Positions 50,500-63,587 of a DNA stretch of 64,000 nt are shown piece after piece (within the stretch, counting starts at the first letter, position 1; each line of letters opens with the position of its first letter). Origin of the DNA: Viscum album. Its lineage: Eukaryota > Streptophyta > Magnoliopsida > Santalales > Viscaceae. The stretch is taken from positions 1,907,684,644-1,907,748,643 of the forward strand of contig OY728163.1 in assembly GCA_963277665.1 (NCBI GenBank), written 5' to 3'. The position numbers and the translations under genes are program-made. The notes under the pieces were generated by a model that saw only the letters and a program-made list of their open reading frames with translations, was not told the DNA's origin and did not search any database.

Positions 50500-51500
50500 T
50501 CCTCAGTTTGGGTCATGAATGTTGAATTTATTAAAAGGATCTCTCGTATATTTTACAAGAGACAGAATCGCATAATCCTCCTTTTGAATCACCTACAAAC
50601 CCTAAAAGTATATGATCTCACCAATCATATACATTTCAAATTATGATATCATGTGAATAAAAAATTATTCACATAATCCCTTCCTCCTTTAGCCAAATAT
50701 AAAAACATCTACATACACAAGTACCACAAATTGATCTATCTTTGAATTCATCACAATGATATTATTTTTGTAACATCCTATTTTAAATTAATTATTATTT
50801 AGATATGAATCCAATAAATAATAAAATTCTCCTAGTTATATCTTCAGACTAGAGAGTTTATTGTTTAAAATAAAAACCTTAATATCCTCATTACTAACAC
50901 TAAAAACCACTGTTTGTTCAGTGTAGTCTTCTTCTTCTTTAAGAACATCATATAAGAATTATGTTTCGAAGCCCATATGGTAAGAATTGTAACCAATTTG
51001 AATCTCTATGGAAATAATTATACTAATTCACGCCACTATAACCACTTGAGAGAATTTTTAATTGACATAAATTCCTTTAATCTATTAATTTCCTTTACAC
51101 TCCTTGAACACATTATTTATGATCAAATTTCCATTCTAATCTATTATTTTTAAATATCCACTTTATTCAAATCACATTGTGATTTATGGGTCTATTAACA
51201 TGATCACATGTCTGGTTCTTGTCAATATGGTCAATTATTTATTCATCAACATGATCCATTATTCATCCTTCACTTATACTAGGTTGGTTAAAAAATTTAT
51301 ATGATGAAGGAATGTTCCTAATTCATCATTCTACTTATCTTTTTTTGGGTGGGGTCTAATCCCTAATGATATTGGATTGATCATTTTATACTCTTCTATT
51401 TATTTTTTGGGGTTTTGATGATATTTCCTTAGTTGTGCCTTACTATTCTAATTATTCTTTTGAATCATCATTGTTTTTTTGAGTCCTAGTGGTTTTGAAA
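50500..51500 (-). pseudogene. E5 copia reverse transcriptase with mutated YVDD
   Basis: At 50,693-50,730 the minus strand reads VVLVYVDVFIFG, where copia RTs have YVDDIIFG, so the second catalytic aspartate is valine. It is followed by LCE, then FEMYMIGEI and YF.GL, then QKEDYAILSLVKYTRDL, which match the SIRE order FEMSMMGEL..FLGLQI. Stops and frame changes are frequent. The N-terminal half (51,000-51,500) is only faintly readable. Confidence 0.78.
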
Positions 51501-51618
51501 TTTATACCCTATTTCTATATTTGAATCTATCTCATTCCCACTTTCATCATCATCTTCTATGATATCAGCATATGAGACTCTTAAGGTATTTAGGGGTTTA
51601 TCTTCAATGATATTGCCA

Positions 51619-51810
51619 TCAACTATTTCCAAAATTATTCAAAGATGATTCTTGTATCATTTTGTAAGATTTTAACTTCATTTTATATCTGGAGAATATT
51701 ACCTCATCTATAGCATCATAAAACAAGAATTGACTTCCTTCAGTATCGTAGATGAAACATTTACTTCCAAATTCCAAAAATATTTTATCTACGGATTCCT
51801 TCCATACCAA
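51619..51810 (-). pseudogene. E5 copia integrase C-terminal part
   Basis: The 63-codon segment contains FGSKCFIYDTEGSQFLFYD, then AIDEVIFSRYKMKLKSYKM. In copia elements this region reads FGCKCF....KD..GKFD.KSDEGIFLGYS..SKAYRV, so the order and spacing agree well. The catalytic core upstream (51,811-53,000) is broken. Confidence 0.76.
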
Positions 51811-54800
51811 ATCTATTATAGTTTCTTTGTTTCTCTCTTAAAAATACTAGTTTGATTCAGTGTGTAAACTGCTATTTGTATAACCTCTATCTAGTAATGT
51901 TGAGAAATACAATTCTCAATCCGCATTCTTCTAAACATATTGTTCACATGTCGATTTATACATTCAAACACTTATTTTTGGAGGGTCTCTCCCTATATCC
52001 ACTTCATGATTTATTTCATGTTTAATATATAATTTTAGAATTAAATGTATGTGTTGTATTCTCCATTGTCAAATAATAGAATATTAATTGTGTGGAAGGT
52101 TTCTTTCTTTGATATTTGACTACAACTTTTCATGAAATATAGCAGTTTTTGTTCCACTGCTAAATAATTAAACTAACCAATACACTATAATAATCAATAA
52201 TATAATGATATACCTCTATACTTATGTTCGATACAAATTTATTGGGCTACATACATATGTGTTGATGAGATCAAGATGATTTGACACCCTTTTGTTCTTC
52301 TGTCGATATGAACTGCCAAACATCTTTCCTCACATGAAAGAATCATATGTCTTTTCTCATTCACACTTGAGATTTGGAATATCAATGAATATATAAATCA
52401 AAGATATATCTTCCATGATCTTATGATTATGGTGAACCAATATTTGGTGTCACACATTTTTTTCTTCCACTATTTTGTTAAAATGTTGTCTTTTCAATAA
52501 ACATGGTATAAGTTTTTTTCTTTTATGCATCATTTAATTAGTGAATTACATGTATTTGTTTTGATAGTGCAATAATTTTGATTAAATTTCACTATAATTC
52601 CTATGTCAAAGAGATGAATCACACTCATGTTTTTTGTCACAAACAATCCACATAAAGATGTTTATTTTTCCAAATCTCGTCATTTTCCAATTCTATACAC
52701 TCATCGCCTTTGATCTTCAAAGAATCAATGTCACTAAAACTCACTATTTCATCGACACTTTTTGTAACATTATATAATAAATATGTATTACCTATAACAT
52801 CGGATGAGAATCTGCTATTAAGAATCTAGGTGAAACTATTGTTTATATATTTGATAGTTATTTCAACAGATTTGGATTTTGGATTTTCTTCTATTCCTTC
52901 CATGAAATACTATATTGAATGACGAATAAAGATGCACATTCCAATATCTTTTCCATAAGAATGTTTTTAAATATTTAATTTTTCATCAATAGTAGAATAA
53001 ATATTTTCAAGAGAAAACCAACCAAATTTCTGAGTGTTGACTTTTCTCTGAGTTCTGAATGTAATGTTCATACCTTTCATATACCTAAAATAAATTACAT
53101 TATAAAAATATTTATAATAGTTTAAAAAATATACATAGAAACTATTTTTTCTATTCAATGAATGCTGTTGTATCTTTCTACTTTTTTACTTCTATGTTAT
53201 TCCCCATTTAGATAGCTCCCTGATTCTTTACAGTATGTCATCCTATAGAATAAGAGACACAAAATATATATTTCATAAGGGAAAATGTCTTCTCACTTCT
53301 ATCCCATCTCATGTAGCCTAATTTAATAAAATTATTTTATCAGAGGTCATATTAGGATACAAAAGTATAGTATTTATCTATCTTTCCTATTTTATTTAAA
53401 TCATTATTTATAACGATATAAGGCCCCTTTATGATATGTCTTACTTTATTATTCCCATTATGTTCGATTATCTTTTTTACAGTCATTGACATTTCAAAAT
53501 CATATCTAATTTCACTTTTTACCAAAGATGTAGATGAATGATCATTCAATCCAATATCTACTCCTTCAATAAAACGTATAAATCATTTGAATAGCTATAC
53601 ATAAGAGAATATTCCAAAATATAATTTATTCTTTTTCCCTCTATTTTGATTCAATATTCAGTTTACACTTTATTGTAAAAGTTTCGTATTCAATCCCCCA
53701 ACTGTCTTGAAATTCACTTCTAATCTAGATGTAATGTCATTGATGAGTTTTACCTTCTATTAAATACAATACCTAAATTACACAACTTATTATGATATTT
53801 AGGAGCTATTACATATTTTTTTCCCATACTTCTAATCAATAAATGTCTACATCTTACTGATAAGAATACTCTGATGTCTCTTCTAGAATGGATCTCATAT
53901 TTCTATTTCTATTTCTCTAGATATCATTCTTACCAAGAGAACACTGAAGTTCCATCATGAGATCAATAACACAAAAATAAATATTAACTATATCATTTAA
54001 TGGTTATCCCCCTCTCAATAGTAGATATTAAGAAATATTGAGTTTCAAATTTAAAATATAGTTCATCATCCTCAAAATAATCAGTATCATCCTGTTATTT
54101 ATTATAGAAGAAACCATTTCTCTTTAATTTATTTTCACATTTGAAGAAACCCTTTTGGGGAATCCTTTTTTGAGGATTTTATTGGATTATATCTTCACTT
54201 TATTCACCATAAAACATTATTGAGCACTAATAAGACATTTTCCCAACTCCACCACTTAAAAAAATCATAATAAGAATTCCATCAAATATATTTTTCCCCT
54301 CTTGAATTTCTTGCTAAAAAGAGAATGAAGTTAATATTCCTCAATATCGTCATCCATAGTATCTATGTAAACCTCATGTTTTATCATGGATTGAATTCCA
54401 TATCCTTGTTTAGATGATTCATTAAATATTCTAGTTTGACACTCATTTTATAGGACACTATAAAATATAGTATATCACTAAGAAAAAGATTATAAAAATC
54501 TATTTCCCCCTAGATCATAACTTTTGGATTTTATTTTGGTGAAAGACTTCTTAATATTTTTATCCCAATGTCATTATATTAAATTTTTTCACCAAGTCAT
54601 CATATTTGCAAAAAAAATTTGTAATTCAAGTAAAAAAGGTATATCTACTTTCATAAGGATGCATTTCCATAAGGATGCATTTCCATATCATTAACCATTT
54701 CTTAAAAGAAAAATATTTTGGCCTTCTTCACATTGTTATAACCTTCATATATATTTTCTAGCATTCCCAGATTGACATGGATGAAATGAAACTCATCTCC

Positions 54801-55085
54801 TTCAATTAAATTTGATAAGATAGATCTACAATGACTTCATTTTTTGCCTTAGAATCTACATAACGCATTTTCCGAACTATTTCAATGATAGGAAGTCATG
54901 TAAAAAGAGTGACTTGAATCCCTTGAGTAGTGGAAAAATAATATCCATCCCAAGGGATTTGAGATGATATCACATTAGGTAGAACCAAATCTATATGTAC
55001 CATCCATAAAATATAGGGAATCTCCAAACATTCACTTAATTCTCCATGAAAACAATTGAGAACAGACATTACTACAATAACTTGT
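51811..55085 (-). pseudogene. E5 integrase core, protease and gag region, poorly readable
   Basis: By position this covers the first two thirds of the polyprotein and the leader. Open minus-strand pieces of 63-65 codons at 52,967-53,158 and 53,352-53,549 are probably remnants of it, but no diagnostic motif is left. A 16-bp unit (cataaggatgcatttc) is tandemly duplicated at 54,652-54,683. Confidence 0.45.
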
Positions 55086-55103
55086 ATGTTACAATACCAC
55101 ATA
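55086..55103 (-). other. E5 primer-binding site remnant
   Basis: Beside the right LTR the minus strand reads GTGGTATTGTAACAT. TGGTAT matches the initiator-methionine primer site (TGGTATCAGAGC), and the rest has decayed. Confidence 0.5.
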
Positions 55104-56380
55104 TAGGATCCTAGAACACTATATGAGGGGAGGGGTGAATCAGGTTGTCAAAATGTTATTTTTCGGCAACACATATTGTTCCCACATAGATACGTTCTTT
55201 TTAAACCTATCTGATGGAATATTTATGTAACCATTCACATGCATGGATATAAAACTAAAGTATTACATAGTTCAACAGAAAGGGCTAGTCTATGGAGAAT
55301 ATGCTGATATTGAGTCAGGCATACCAAAAACCACTAATCATCAGGAGTTTTAGAATACATAAGTTTAGACATTGTCTCATTTTTCAAGTCAAACTACCAT
55401 TAAAATATTTTAGGGATAACATGCTTCCACCCCAAGAACACTTCTGTCGACCCCTTAACACACAACATTGGGTGAAATCTTACTCATTTTAATGACAATA
55501 AGGTCACATCAATATATTAGAGTTAAATTATTTTTACCTAATAGTCATGAGACTATAATTTCACTATAGTCAATAATTTATTCACATGAAATCACTAAAC
55601 AAGAAATATAAATATTCAAAACCCGCTAGTATCTCAACTCAAGAACTTGTGAAGAAATACTATACATTTGGGAAACATTTGGGATTTTCATGCATGTTGA
55701 TTTTCACAATACCCAAATATTTCACATATCCAATACATGAGATTAACTTGGTCTTGATAGATATAAGGAACACTATACGCATAATATTTACTATACATAA
55801 CTCCCATGTGTGCAACACTTTCATGCGGAAGAGGGAACCAATATTTGTGGTAAAAGTTACAATGAACGATTTAGGTAGCCACATATTCATATTAATTGGA
55901 GTCCTTAAGCACATGATCTCTGTGTTCCTTCTAAAATGCACTCAATAATTCTATATTTCTAAAACCCTTGTTTTGACGCCACCATTTGCTCGTAAATTCC
56001 TTGAATGCCTCCTTCTTTGCATGAAAACCATCATATCATGAATGCAGACATTCATTATTATAAAAATCATGAATATGATTCTATAATTATCTATATTTTC
56101 ATAAGAATATCCGAAAACATCTGTAACATTATATATATCAATTCATCTTCGAACATGGGAACAACATCCTTTTATAAAAACTCCTTTCTCTATTATCAAA
56201 ATTTTTAACCAAATAATATTGAATGCACTGCGAAATAATTCCACATCAACACTAAAATTATATGTTTTACAAAAACACTAATCCTAAAAACACTGAATCA
56301 TCCTAGTACGTATTGATAATAAAAACAAACTAGAATCTATTTTCATCTTCCATTTATAGCAATACTTGGTCACAATAGTC
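55104..56380 (-). repeat. E5 right LTR (5' LTR)
   Basis: It begins on the plus strand with 'atataggatcctagaaca', followed by the GAGGGGAGGGGTGAATCAGG block, and follows the left LTR to 'tctattttcatcttc' at about 56,352. The overlapping plus- and minus-strand open frames at 55,586-55,948 and 55,660-55,941 lie wholly inside the LTR and are chance readings. Confidence 0.68.
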
Positions 56381-56715
56381 TTCCCATAGACTTTCTACTC
56401 CCATGAACCTTCATCAAACGTTTTGGGATACAATCCATTCAAAACAGATCACGTCACATTCCGTACATCTTTTATGTGGGTCAGGACATATGCCTACATC
56501 CAAACACTTTCAAATTCAATCATTTGGTGCTAGAATTAGAAATAATCACAACTCATCTCACCCAAAGAAACATGTAATATCAAAATGCCTTTCACCTGAA
56601 GGCACATGGGTCATTACACCACATAAAATTGCATAACTAGAGTATTATGGTATCATGAAAATAAAATAAATCAACCATGTTCCCTCCTCTTACCAGGCAT
56701 GACCCACACCACAAA

Positions 56716-56765
56716 CACTACAAAAAAGGGTGGTTGTTGGTTTTCTCGACAACCGACACATCATG
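56716..56765. mobile_element. CACTA (En/Spm-type) terminal sequence
   Basis: CACTACAAAAAAGGG starts at 56,716 and is followed by GGTTTTCTCGACAACCGAC, closely resembling the terminal and subterminal sequences of plant CACTA transposons. Short CCACACAAACA-type units at 56,840, 57,140 and 57,270 may be subterminal repeats. A CCTTTTTTGTAGTG at 57,713-57,726 has the right inverted sequence but lies inside the GC-rich insertion described next, and the flanking 3-bp sequences differ, so the right end is unresolved. No transposase is visible. Confidence 0.45.
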
Positions 56766-57359
56766 ATTCAGTTTGAATCTGACACCACCACATAGTTCAA
56801 CCATCATAATATATTCCAACACTATATGAACACACCACACAAACACTAAAAAAACCCATAGATGGTTTGTTTTAATCAACAAACCATTATAAACAGATCT
56901 AATGGGTTTGCATAACTCTAATTATAATGATATTTTTTTAACAGTTACACAACAGATTATTTTATTCGATTCAATTCATTATGACATTTACCATAAAATA
57001 TTATCCAACATATCTTATGTTGTTTACATCCCATTTAATTTAATTTTATCATCACAAATTTATTATAGTCTTTACCTTGTAACTTCCACCACCACACCGA
57101 AATAGAATTGGCCCAAATATCATCAAATGCAATCATCGCACCACACAAACAAAAAAATCAATCAATGACAACAAAATTCTACATCCACCCCTCATCATTG
57201 ACATGAAAAATCATAAATTCTATGTGCCAAATACACTTCACATCACAACCACAAAGCAAAAAAACAACATAAACCACACAACCATAATATATCATCTTTA
57301 TTATGAACCAAAACCACTATGCACAACATCGAAATCATGAATTCCCAAAACTAATCTAG

Positions 57360-58033
57360 CCTGAATGGCCCAAAGGCCTTCATTTTTTCTTGATTTTTGA
57401 TAACCACCATTTCAAGGGATGAGGGGGAACCCTTACAAGGCCCGTAGGCTCAGTGATTACATGGCCCGTAGGCTTAAGAGATTACATGACCTGAAGGTCT
57501 TAGGGAATTCAACCAGACAATCTATAAGGAACTACCCCTCCCCAGCATTTACATCTTGATAGTAGCTCTTTACCTTTGCATGACCGTATGGCTAGGCTTC
57601 CCATGCAAGAACAAGCTGGTACCGATGGCATATCCATACCCTCTCATTCTAAAAATCCATTTGGATCTGCACTGGTGGGTGCACCTACTCTGAATCGTCA
57701 TCTGAGGCTGCTCCTTTTTTGTAGTGTGTCTGGGGCCTGAATTCATGTGTCTCGAAGGCCTTGGGGTGGCCCGAAGACCTTAAGGTGGCCTGAAGGCCTT
57801 GAGAATCATCTGGCCTGAAGGACTTGGGTGGCCCAAAAGCCTTGCAGGACCCAAGGACCAAACCAGTGTTCTGAAGGCCCAGATGGATGAATAGTTCCGG
57901 CTACTACAGTACCGAACAATTCCTGCCACAGTGCCTGCTACAGTAACCCCGAAATATTCCAGCACCGGATTTGATATCAGGTCTCTTGGATGCACCTAGC
58001 GAGTCCTCACTAATTAGGTTGAGGCTCTTGCGC
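57360..58033 (-). mobile_element. GC-rich SINE-like retroposon, 674 bp, with 16-bp target duplication
   Basis: The insertion is bracketed by a perfect 16-bp direct repeat, CCCAAAACTAATCTAG, at 57,344-57,359 and 58,034-58,049. It is much richer in GC than its surroundings. On the minus strand it starts near GCGCAAGAGCCTCAACC and shows a possible pol III A box (about 58,004-58,016) and a B box-like GATATCAAATCC at 57,967-57,978, as in tRNA-derived SINEs. The body has repeats of a GGCC.GAAGGCCTT type at 57,440-57,520 and 57,745-57,840. The 3' end (57,360) has no poly(A). The length is large for a plant SINE, so it may be a composite. The two minus-strand open frames (57,780-57,995 and 57,904-58,089) cross its head and are not taken as genes. 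Confidence 0.65.
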
Positions 58034-58049
58034 CCCAAAACTAATCTAG

Positions 58050-60200
58050 GAAAAATATACATAACAACATATATGGATGCATCACACATCCCAATAGGTC
58101 ACCACCATCCAAAAATATGATGGAAAAGTTGATCGGTTACATAAAAAGCACAATTCACACAACAATATACATCCCATATACCACATTTTTTCATGGGATT
58201 GGTCACATTACTTCTTTAATTAGCATGATTATTATCACAGAAACCACATTTGAATAATTTTTTAATTAACCATATATATGTTCATTAACCTAAAATTTAG
58301 TGTTAGATCATAATTAACACATAAAGGGTCATCCCATCATATCATACAATATACATATAAGGATCCTAATAACCTTTATTTTAAAAAGGAAACCACATGG
58401 AATAAACTCATTAGAAACCTATTACAAAGCAACACGTCATGCAGTTGCTCCCAATATCTATCGGTCATAGTTTACCAATTAGTTATATTAGTACACTAAA
58501 CATAAATACCCATCCAATGGAAAAACCCATCCAATACCCACACATATAATATATATAGGTGATAATTAATATTCCCTACCTCAAATATTATTTTCAAAAT
58601 TTCCTTGCTCTACGGGGAAAAGAAAAATGGGCTACAAACCACAACCACACATAAAGTCCTTAGATAAAAGTACACAACATCTATGGTTGTAAAAAAACTC
58701 CAAAATCACTACCCAAACAAAAAAAATTAAAAAAATATAAATAAGAATATTGTTAGAAAATGGGAAGATATTTGAATGAACTCACCAATAATTTTCATTG
58801 AAAAAACCATAACCCAATGATAGATCCAAGAGAAGATTGGATAGAATACCTCCCATGTCTATTGGGGCTCAAAAAAAACTAAGAGAGAATGATTGTCAAA
58901 TGAATGAACTCAGCCAAGCCTAATATTTTATATAATGTTAAACAAAAAAATTAACAAAGTATAATATATATTTACATCATCATACCCATAGGTAAACAAT
59001 TTTTATATTGAAAAATAGACATTTAGGTTGTAAATCCATTTTCTTCATTAAAACATGCCTACTTAGGATTAAAATATTTTACACCATAAAATTCAATTTT
59101 ATAATGTAAACTCAATTCATAAATTCTCCTCTACTAAAAAAAGATGTAAACTGAACCATGAAATAATCTGTAAACAAAAAATTTACATTATAAGCCTCTA
59201 TTTTATTTCATAATAATGTCTAATAAATTTTGTTGCATATCTATCCTCTACTAAAACTCTTCAAGCCTCCTTCGAAAAATTTTGACTTCCCAGACCTTCC
59301 AGGTAAATAAATGTAAGGGAATACACCATTATACTGAATTCCAACATACTCTAAATAATTATTTTGATAAAATAAATACTTATATAACTGAATATTTCAT
59401 CCTCACTAGTAAAGACCAATAATATACTATTAGAGTATCATAAGAGAATAAAAATCCCAATATAACCTAATTGATATTCCCAGATACAAAATTAATACAT
59501 CATTCACATATTAAATCATGGGAGAAAATAAATTTTATTATTACCAAATTCGTATCAGTGGATGAAAAAATGATTAAAATTCTATTCAGTCACCAAATGG
59601 GACTATAAATCACTATATAACCCAATTCTCTTACTTTAGTTATACACAAATTTAATATATCTTTTACGAGGTAGTGGAATACCATAATCCATTGAAAAAA
59701 TAAAATCACATAGTAAGAAATTATTTGAATCCAATTTAATTATTAATCTATTTTGAGATACCATACAAACCAATATATGAATCCCATCTCTTTGAATTGA
59801 AAAATATCTTGTGTATTCCTCATGTAATTGAATCTATTTATATATTTTTGAATATATTATTTCATAATTAATAAGAAGGAATTAAAACCAAATGTTCATT
59901 ACCATATATATTTAACCTATAGGGAATAATTATATATTGTCTCATGTTGTATTAATGAGATAACTACTCCTTAAACAATGGATGAATTTAATTCATTAAA
60001 TTTTGATTTATTATAATGAGTTTTTTATTGATCGATTTATCAAAATATTTCTCAAATATAAGGGAAAAAATAATTTAATATGCAATTATATTATTTCCAA
60101 AATTAATTTCATCAATATATATTATATATCAGAGAGATATATAAAAGGGAATAAACAAGTCGAATTGGTTGACCTCACATCATTTATAGTTTGACACATA
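58050..60200. other. Unassigned AT-rich stretch
   Basis: No coding sense, LTR ends or repeat partners were recognised. It may hold the remaining part of the CACTA-type element. Confidence 0.3.
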
Positions 60201-60280
60201 AACCCTAATATATGAACCATCCTATTTGTTTTGAACCATAAAACTAAATCATTGATGATACCATATGAGGTTTATAAGTA

Positions 60281-61900
60281 ATGAAAATATTATATTCTCT
60301 CCTCATATTGCAGCTGATGAATGATGAGAGATCATTACTAATTTTAATTTATAATTCCCAATGTGAAATGTTTTTAGGGATCCTTTATATGTGCTATGTT
60401 ATAGTGGTATTGGAAAAGTATTGGACTTTAGATATATTATTAAAAAATGTTGATTCATTCATGGAGGTTTCTCTACACAACATTAAAAAATAGGATCAAG
60501 AGGATGATGTTATATATTTTTTATATAATTATGGTTTACAAAGGACTATGGTAGATAAATTCAAACATAATCTCATTTCCCTTGTATGGACAGTTTTTAT
60601 CCATTCAATTGGGAAAAAAGAGTTTTATTGTTCCCATATGGTAGTTTACTACAACACTAGGCTTAATTCCCATATTTTCAGTTTATATAGTGGAGGAATA
60701 AAGAGAGTTCCACTACCAATAAATCACCTGATAAATTTTATCTTCATAAAAAATAGTAGTTTCCATTGAATTTAGCGAACAAATGACCAGTAAAAGTATT
60801 AGTTTATGGTGGTTCCATAATAGAGACACTTGAAAATGATATATGACTTTATGAATAATGATCAAAAATAGATGTTTTAGATTTATATGATAGTAACGAG
60901 GAGAAATGTGGGTTATTATAGACATATATGTGTGAAAAGTTTAATAAGATAATTAACCCTATGTTCTTAAAGGGGAAAAAATTATTATATTATATTATTT
61001 ATTTAATTATGACCAATACTACAACAGTTAATTCGTATATCATGAATCCCCTAGTTTGTGGGTTATAACATATGGTGAAGAAGATTCAAAGACTACTGGA
61101 TAAAAATTCTATAATTAGAGGCAATATAACATTGTACATGTTTTATAGATATAAAATTTCTATGGGAAATGTTAAATTCCCATGTAATATAGAAATTTTT
61201 CTATTTTCATACTTTTCAAATTATCCTTGGAATGGGCTGGTTATACAATGTTAAATCATATATCAACTATTACCATAGGAGGATGATTTTCTCTAATATG
61301 AATGAAGAATGTTTTGTGTTTATTATAGAATTATATTTCACTCATTCCTATAAATGTATTGATATAGAAATCATTACATCCCTATTTGAACTATTTTTAC
61401 ATCGTTCATATAATATCAACATACATAACATTCCAAATGATGTAATGAAGTGTACCAACATATTCCTAAAATAGGTTACAAGGTTATATCAATGATAATG
61501 CAATGAGATAATATTTATAAATATAAAATTTATTATTATATATATATATGGAATTTATCAAATAAAATAGATACACATATGGATTTATGTATTTTAATGT
61601 GTTATTTTTTCAAAAAGATATTTTTGACACGGTTTATTGAAATTGACAGCTTCGTTGATGATAAAAGATATAAGGGAATAAATATTGAATATTTTTATAG
61701 ATAGCCAATGTATAAATATAATTATGACGAACATTCCCAATATTCATCGAATGATAGGTTGTATTGCTGATAAATTGAAAGGAGCAAGTCTATTTTCAAT
61801 GATTGTTATATTAAATTCAACTACTATGGGATTTGTAATGATTAAAAAACACCTTCCTATAATTATTTATGTTGGTATTATTATTTTTAATAGGTGGTAA
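60281..61900 (+). pseudogene. Plus-strand coding relic of unknown family
   Basis: Four open segments of 70-80 codons (60,281-60,493, 60,548-60,769, 61,232-61,474 and 61,685-61,900) lie in the same plus-strand frame in DNA so AT-rich that stops should be very frequent. Between the first two there is a single stop, and the gap itself reads open (containing YFLYNYGLQRTMVDKF). Fragments such as GGIKRVPLPINHL and PNIHRMIGCIADKLKGASLF look protein-like, but I recognise no domain. The part at 60,770-61,070 is full of stops. It might be a transposase or pol remnant; this is not established. Confidence 0.33.
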
Positions 61901-63587
61901 TACCATTTGGAGTGATACATGCACCAAATGTGTATATAAGGATTCAAAACAACTTGTCTTAATCTAATTGAATGAATTATTAGTGTTGAAAATTAATGAA
62001 ATTTTGACGAACTAAATGTTTTTGGATATTAATGTAAATTATTAGTAATTAATATTTTAATTTCATTAGAATTTTTTTTATTTGATAAAATTTATAAATA
62101 TTTATTCTAGTGATGTAGGGTTTATTTTTATTATTTTCCAAATCATAGTGTACCAATATTTCTAGTGATGATTAGGGAGGCTTTGGTTTAAGACGCAATG
62201 AATATTGTTTCTATAGTGAGATATTGCCTACTCTTGGATGGATATAAAATACAGTCTAGATTTTTTCATTCACAAATTTTGAATCAATATTCAATTTTGA
62301 CTATAAAATAATGATAATTCATTGATGGAGAGGTATGATACTGTAATAATTTAATTTGAGACCTTCATTAAGGGTCTATTTTTTCAATTTCTAATTGTTG
62401 GAAACCATTTAGTGTTATTGTTATATCATATTGTCTAGTTGTGCACTCTATTAAGGGATAAATGAGGGTTTCATGACAAATTATTAATATCCTTTTAAAA
62501 AATACTTTGTATTTATTTTGATAAATTCACCATTGATATATCTTATAAGAACTATAAAATAAAGAAATATTAATGAAAATAGAAAAAAATTAATTGGTTT
62601 TCTTATATTTTGATATATTAAAGGAGAACATTCCAAAAAATTTATTAAATTTTAATGAAACACTAATTATGTTCTATTTCATTTGAATAATTGGTATTTG
62701 ATAAATTTTCATCCAATGACCAAAAAAACTTCATCCCATCAACAAACTACATTGAAGAGAGATACAATGATATAATTGACATGCATATTTTACTCACAAA
62801 GACATCAATTAAATATTTGACCCCAAAATGTGATGGGTGTTATACATGATGCTCCAAATCTCAATTATAAATAATTGATGATACACATAGAATATTATTA
62901 TTCAATTAATGACCATCAAAGTAACTCATATTTAACAAACATCACCCAAAAAATATATAAGATTAATTTTGATCACTCCTCTTTATCTATTTCCAAAAAA
63001 TCATGATTTCTATCTCTGTTTTATTACTATCAATATTCTTCATCAACTTTTCCACTAATATATATCCAGCCTTGAATATTTTAATTTAAAATTCATATTT
63101 AATATTTAAGATAACTACTATATTTTTTTTCTTGATTTCAAACCCATGTATAATATTCTGAATAATTACGACCATAGAAATTCCAAAATTAGATATTATT
63201 TGTACAAAAAACCACCATATCCTTATTCGACATCAATATCATCATTTGTTAAAAATTATAAATATTTGTATTAATTATGTATTTATATTAACATGTAAAA
63301 CACTGAAAGTAATTTTTTCCTCTAAATATGTTTAACCTCTTTGACATGTCATTGGGGAGAGACATTCTTATGTCATTAATATATATGATATCTAAAGATT
63401 AAAAAAACCTTTGATGTGTATCATTGTCAAAAATATTACAAAACATGATTAAATAAATCATATTTTATAACTTAAACATTAATGACTCAATATTTTATAC
63501 ACTATGTGTCTAAAAAATGAAAACAAATTCATTTGATTTTTCTCTTTCTCATTATTATATTGATTGAAATATTATTTCATGGTTTTT
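61901..63587. other. Unassigned AT-rich stretch before the right-edge LTR
   Basis: I see no gene, and no purine tract directly before 63,588. The next LTR therefore probably meets plain flanking DNA here, as at the 5' end of a plus-strand element. Confidence 0.3.

Larger units (their letters stand above)
47976..56380 (-). mobile_element. E5, Ty1/copia element of the SIRE/Maximus type, decayed
   Basis: Two direct repeats (about 47,976-49,240 and 55,104-56,380) flank a minus-strand copia pol in which integrase precedes RT and RNase H. The LTR ends carry a GAGGGGAGGGGTGAATCAGG segment; a G-rich tract beside GTGAAT is familiar from SIRE-type LTRs. Length, about 8.4 kb, is normal for the group. 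Ends are mutated, so the limits are estimates, and no target duplication could be fixed. Confidence 0.75.

Noticed and set aside
55586..55948. Plus-strand open frame of 120 codons, with an overlapping minus-strand one of 93
   Set aside because: Both lie wholly inside the E5 right LTR, which is non-coding, and the left LTR does not keep either frame.
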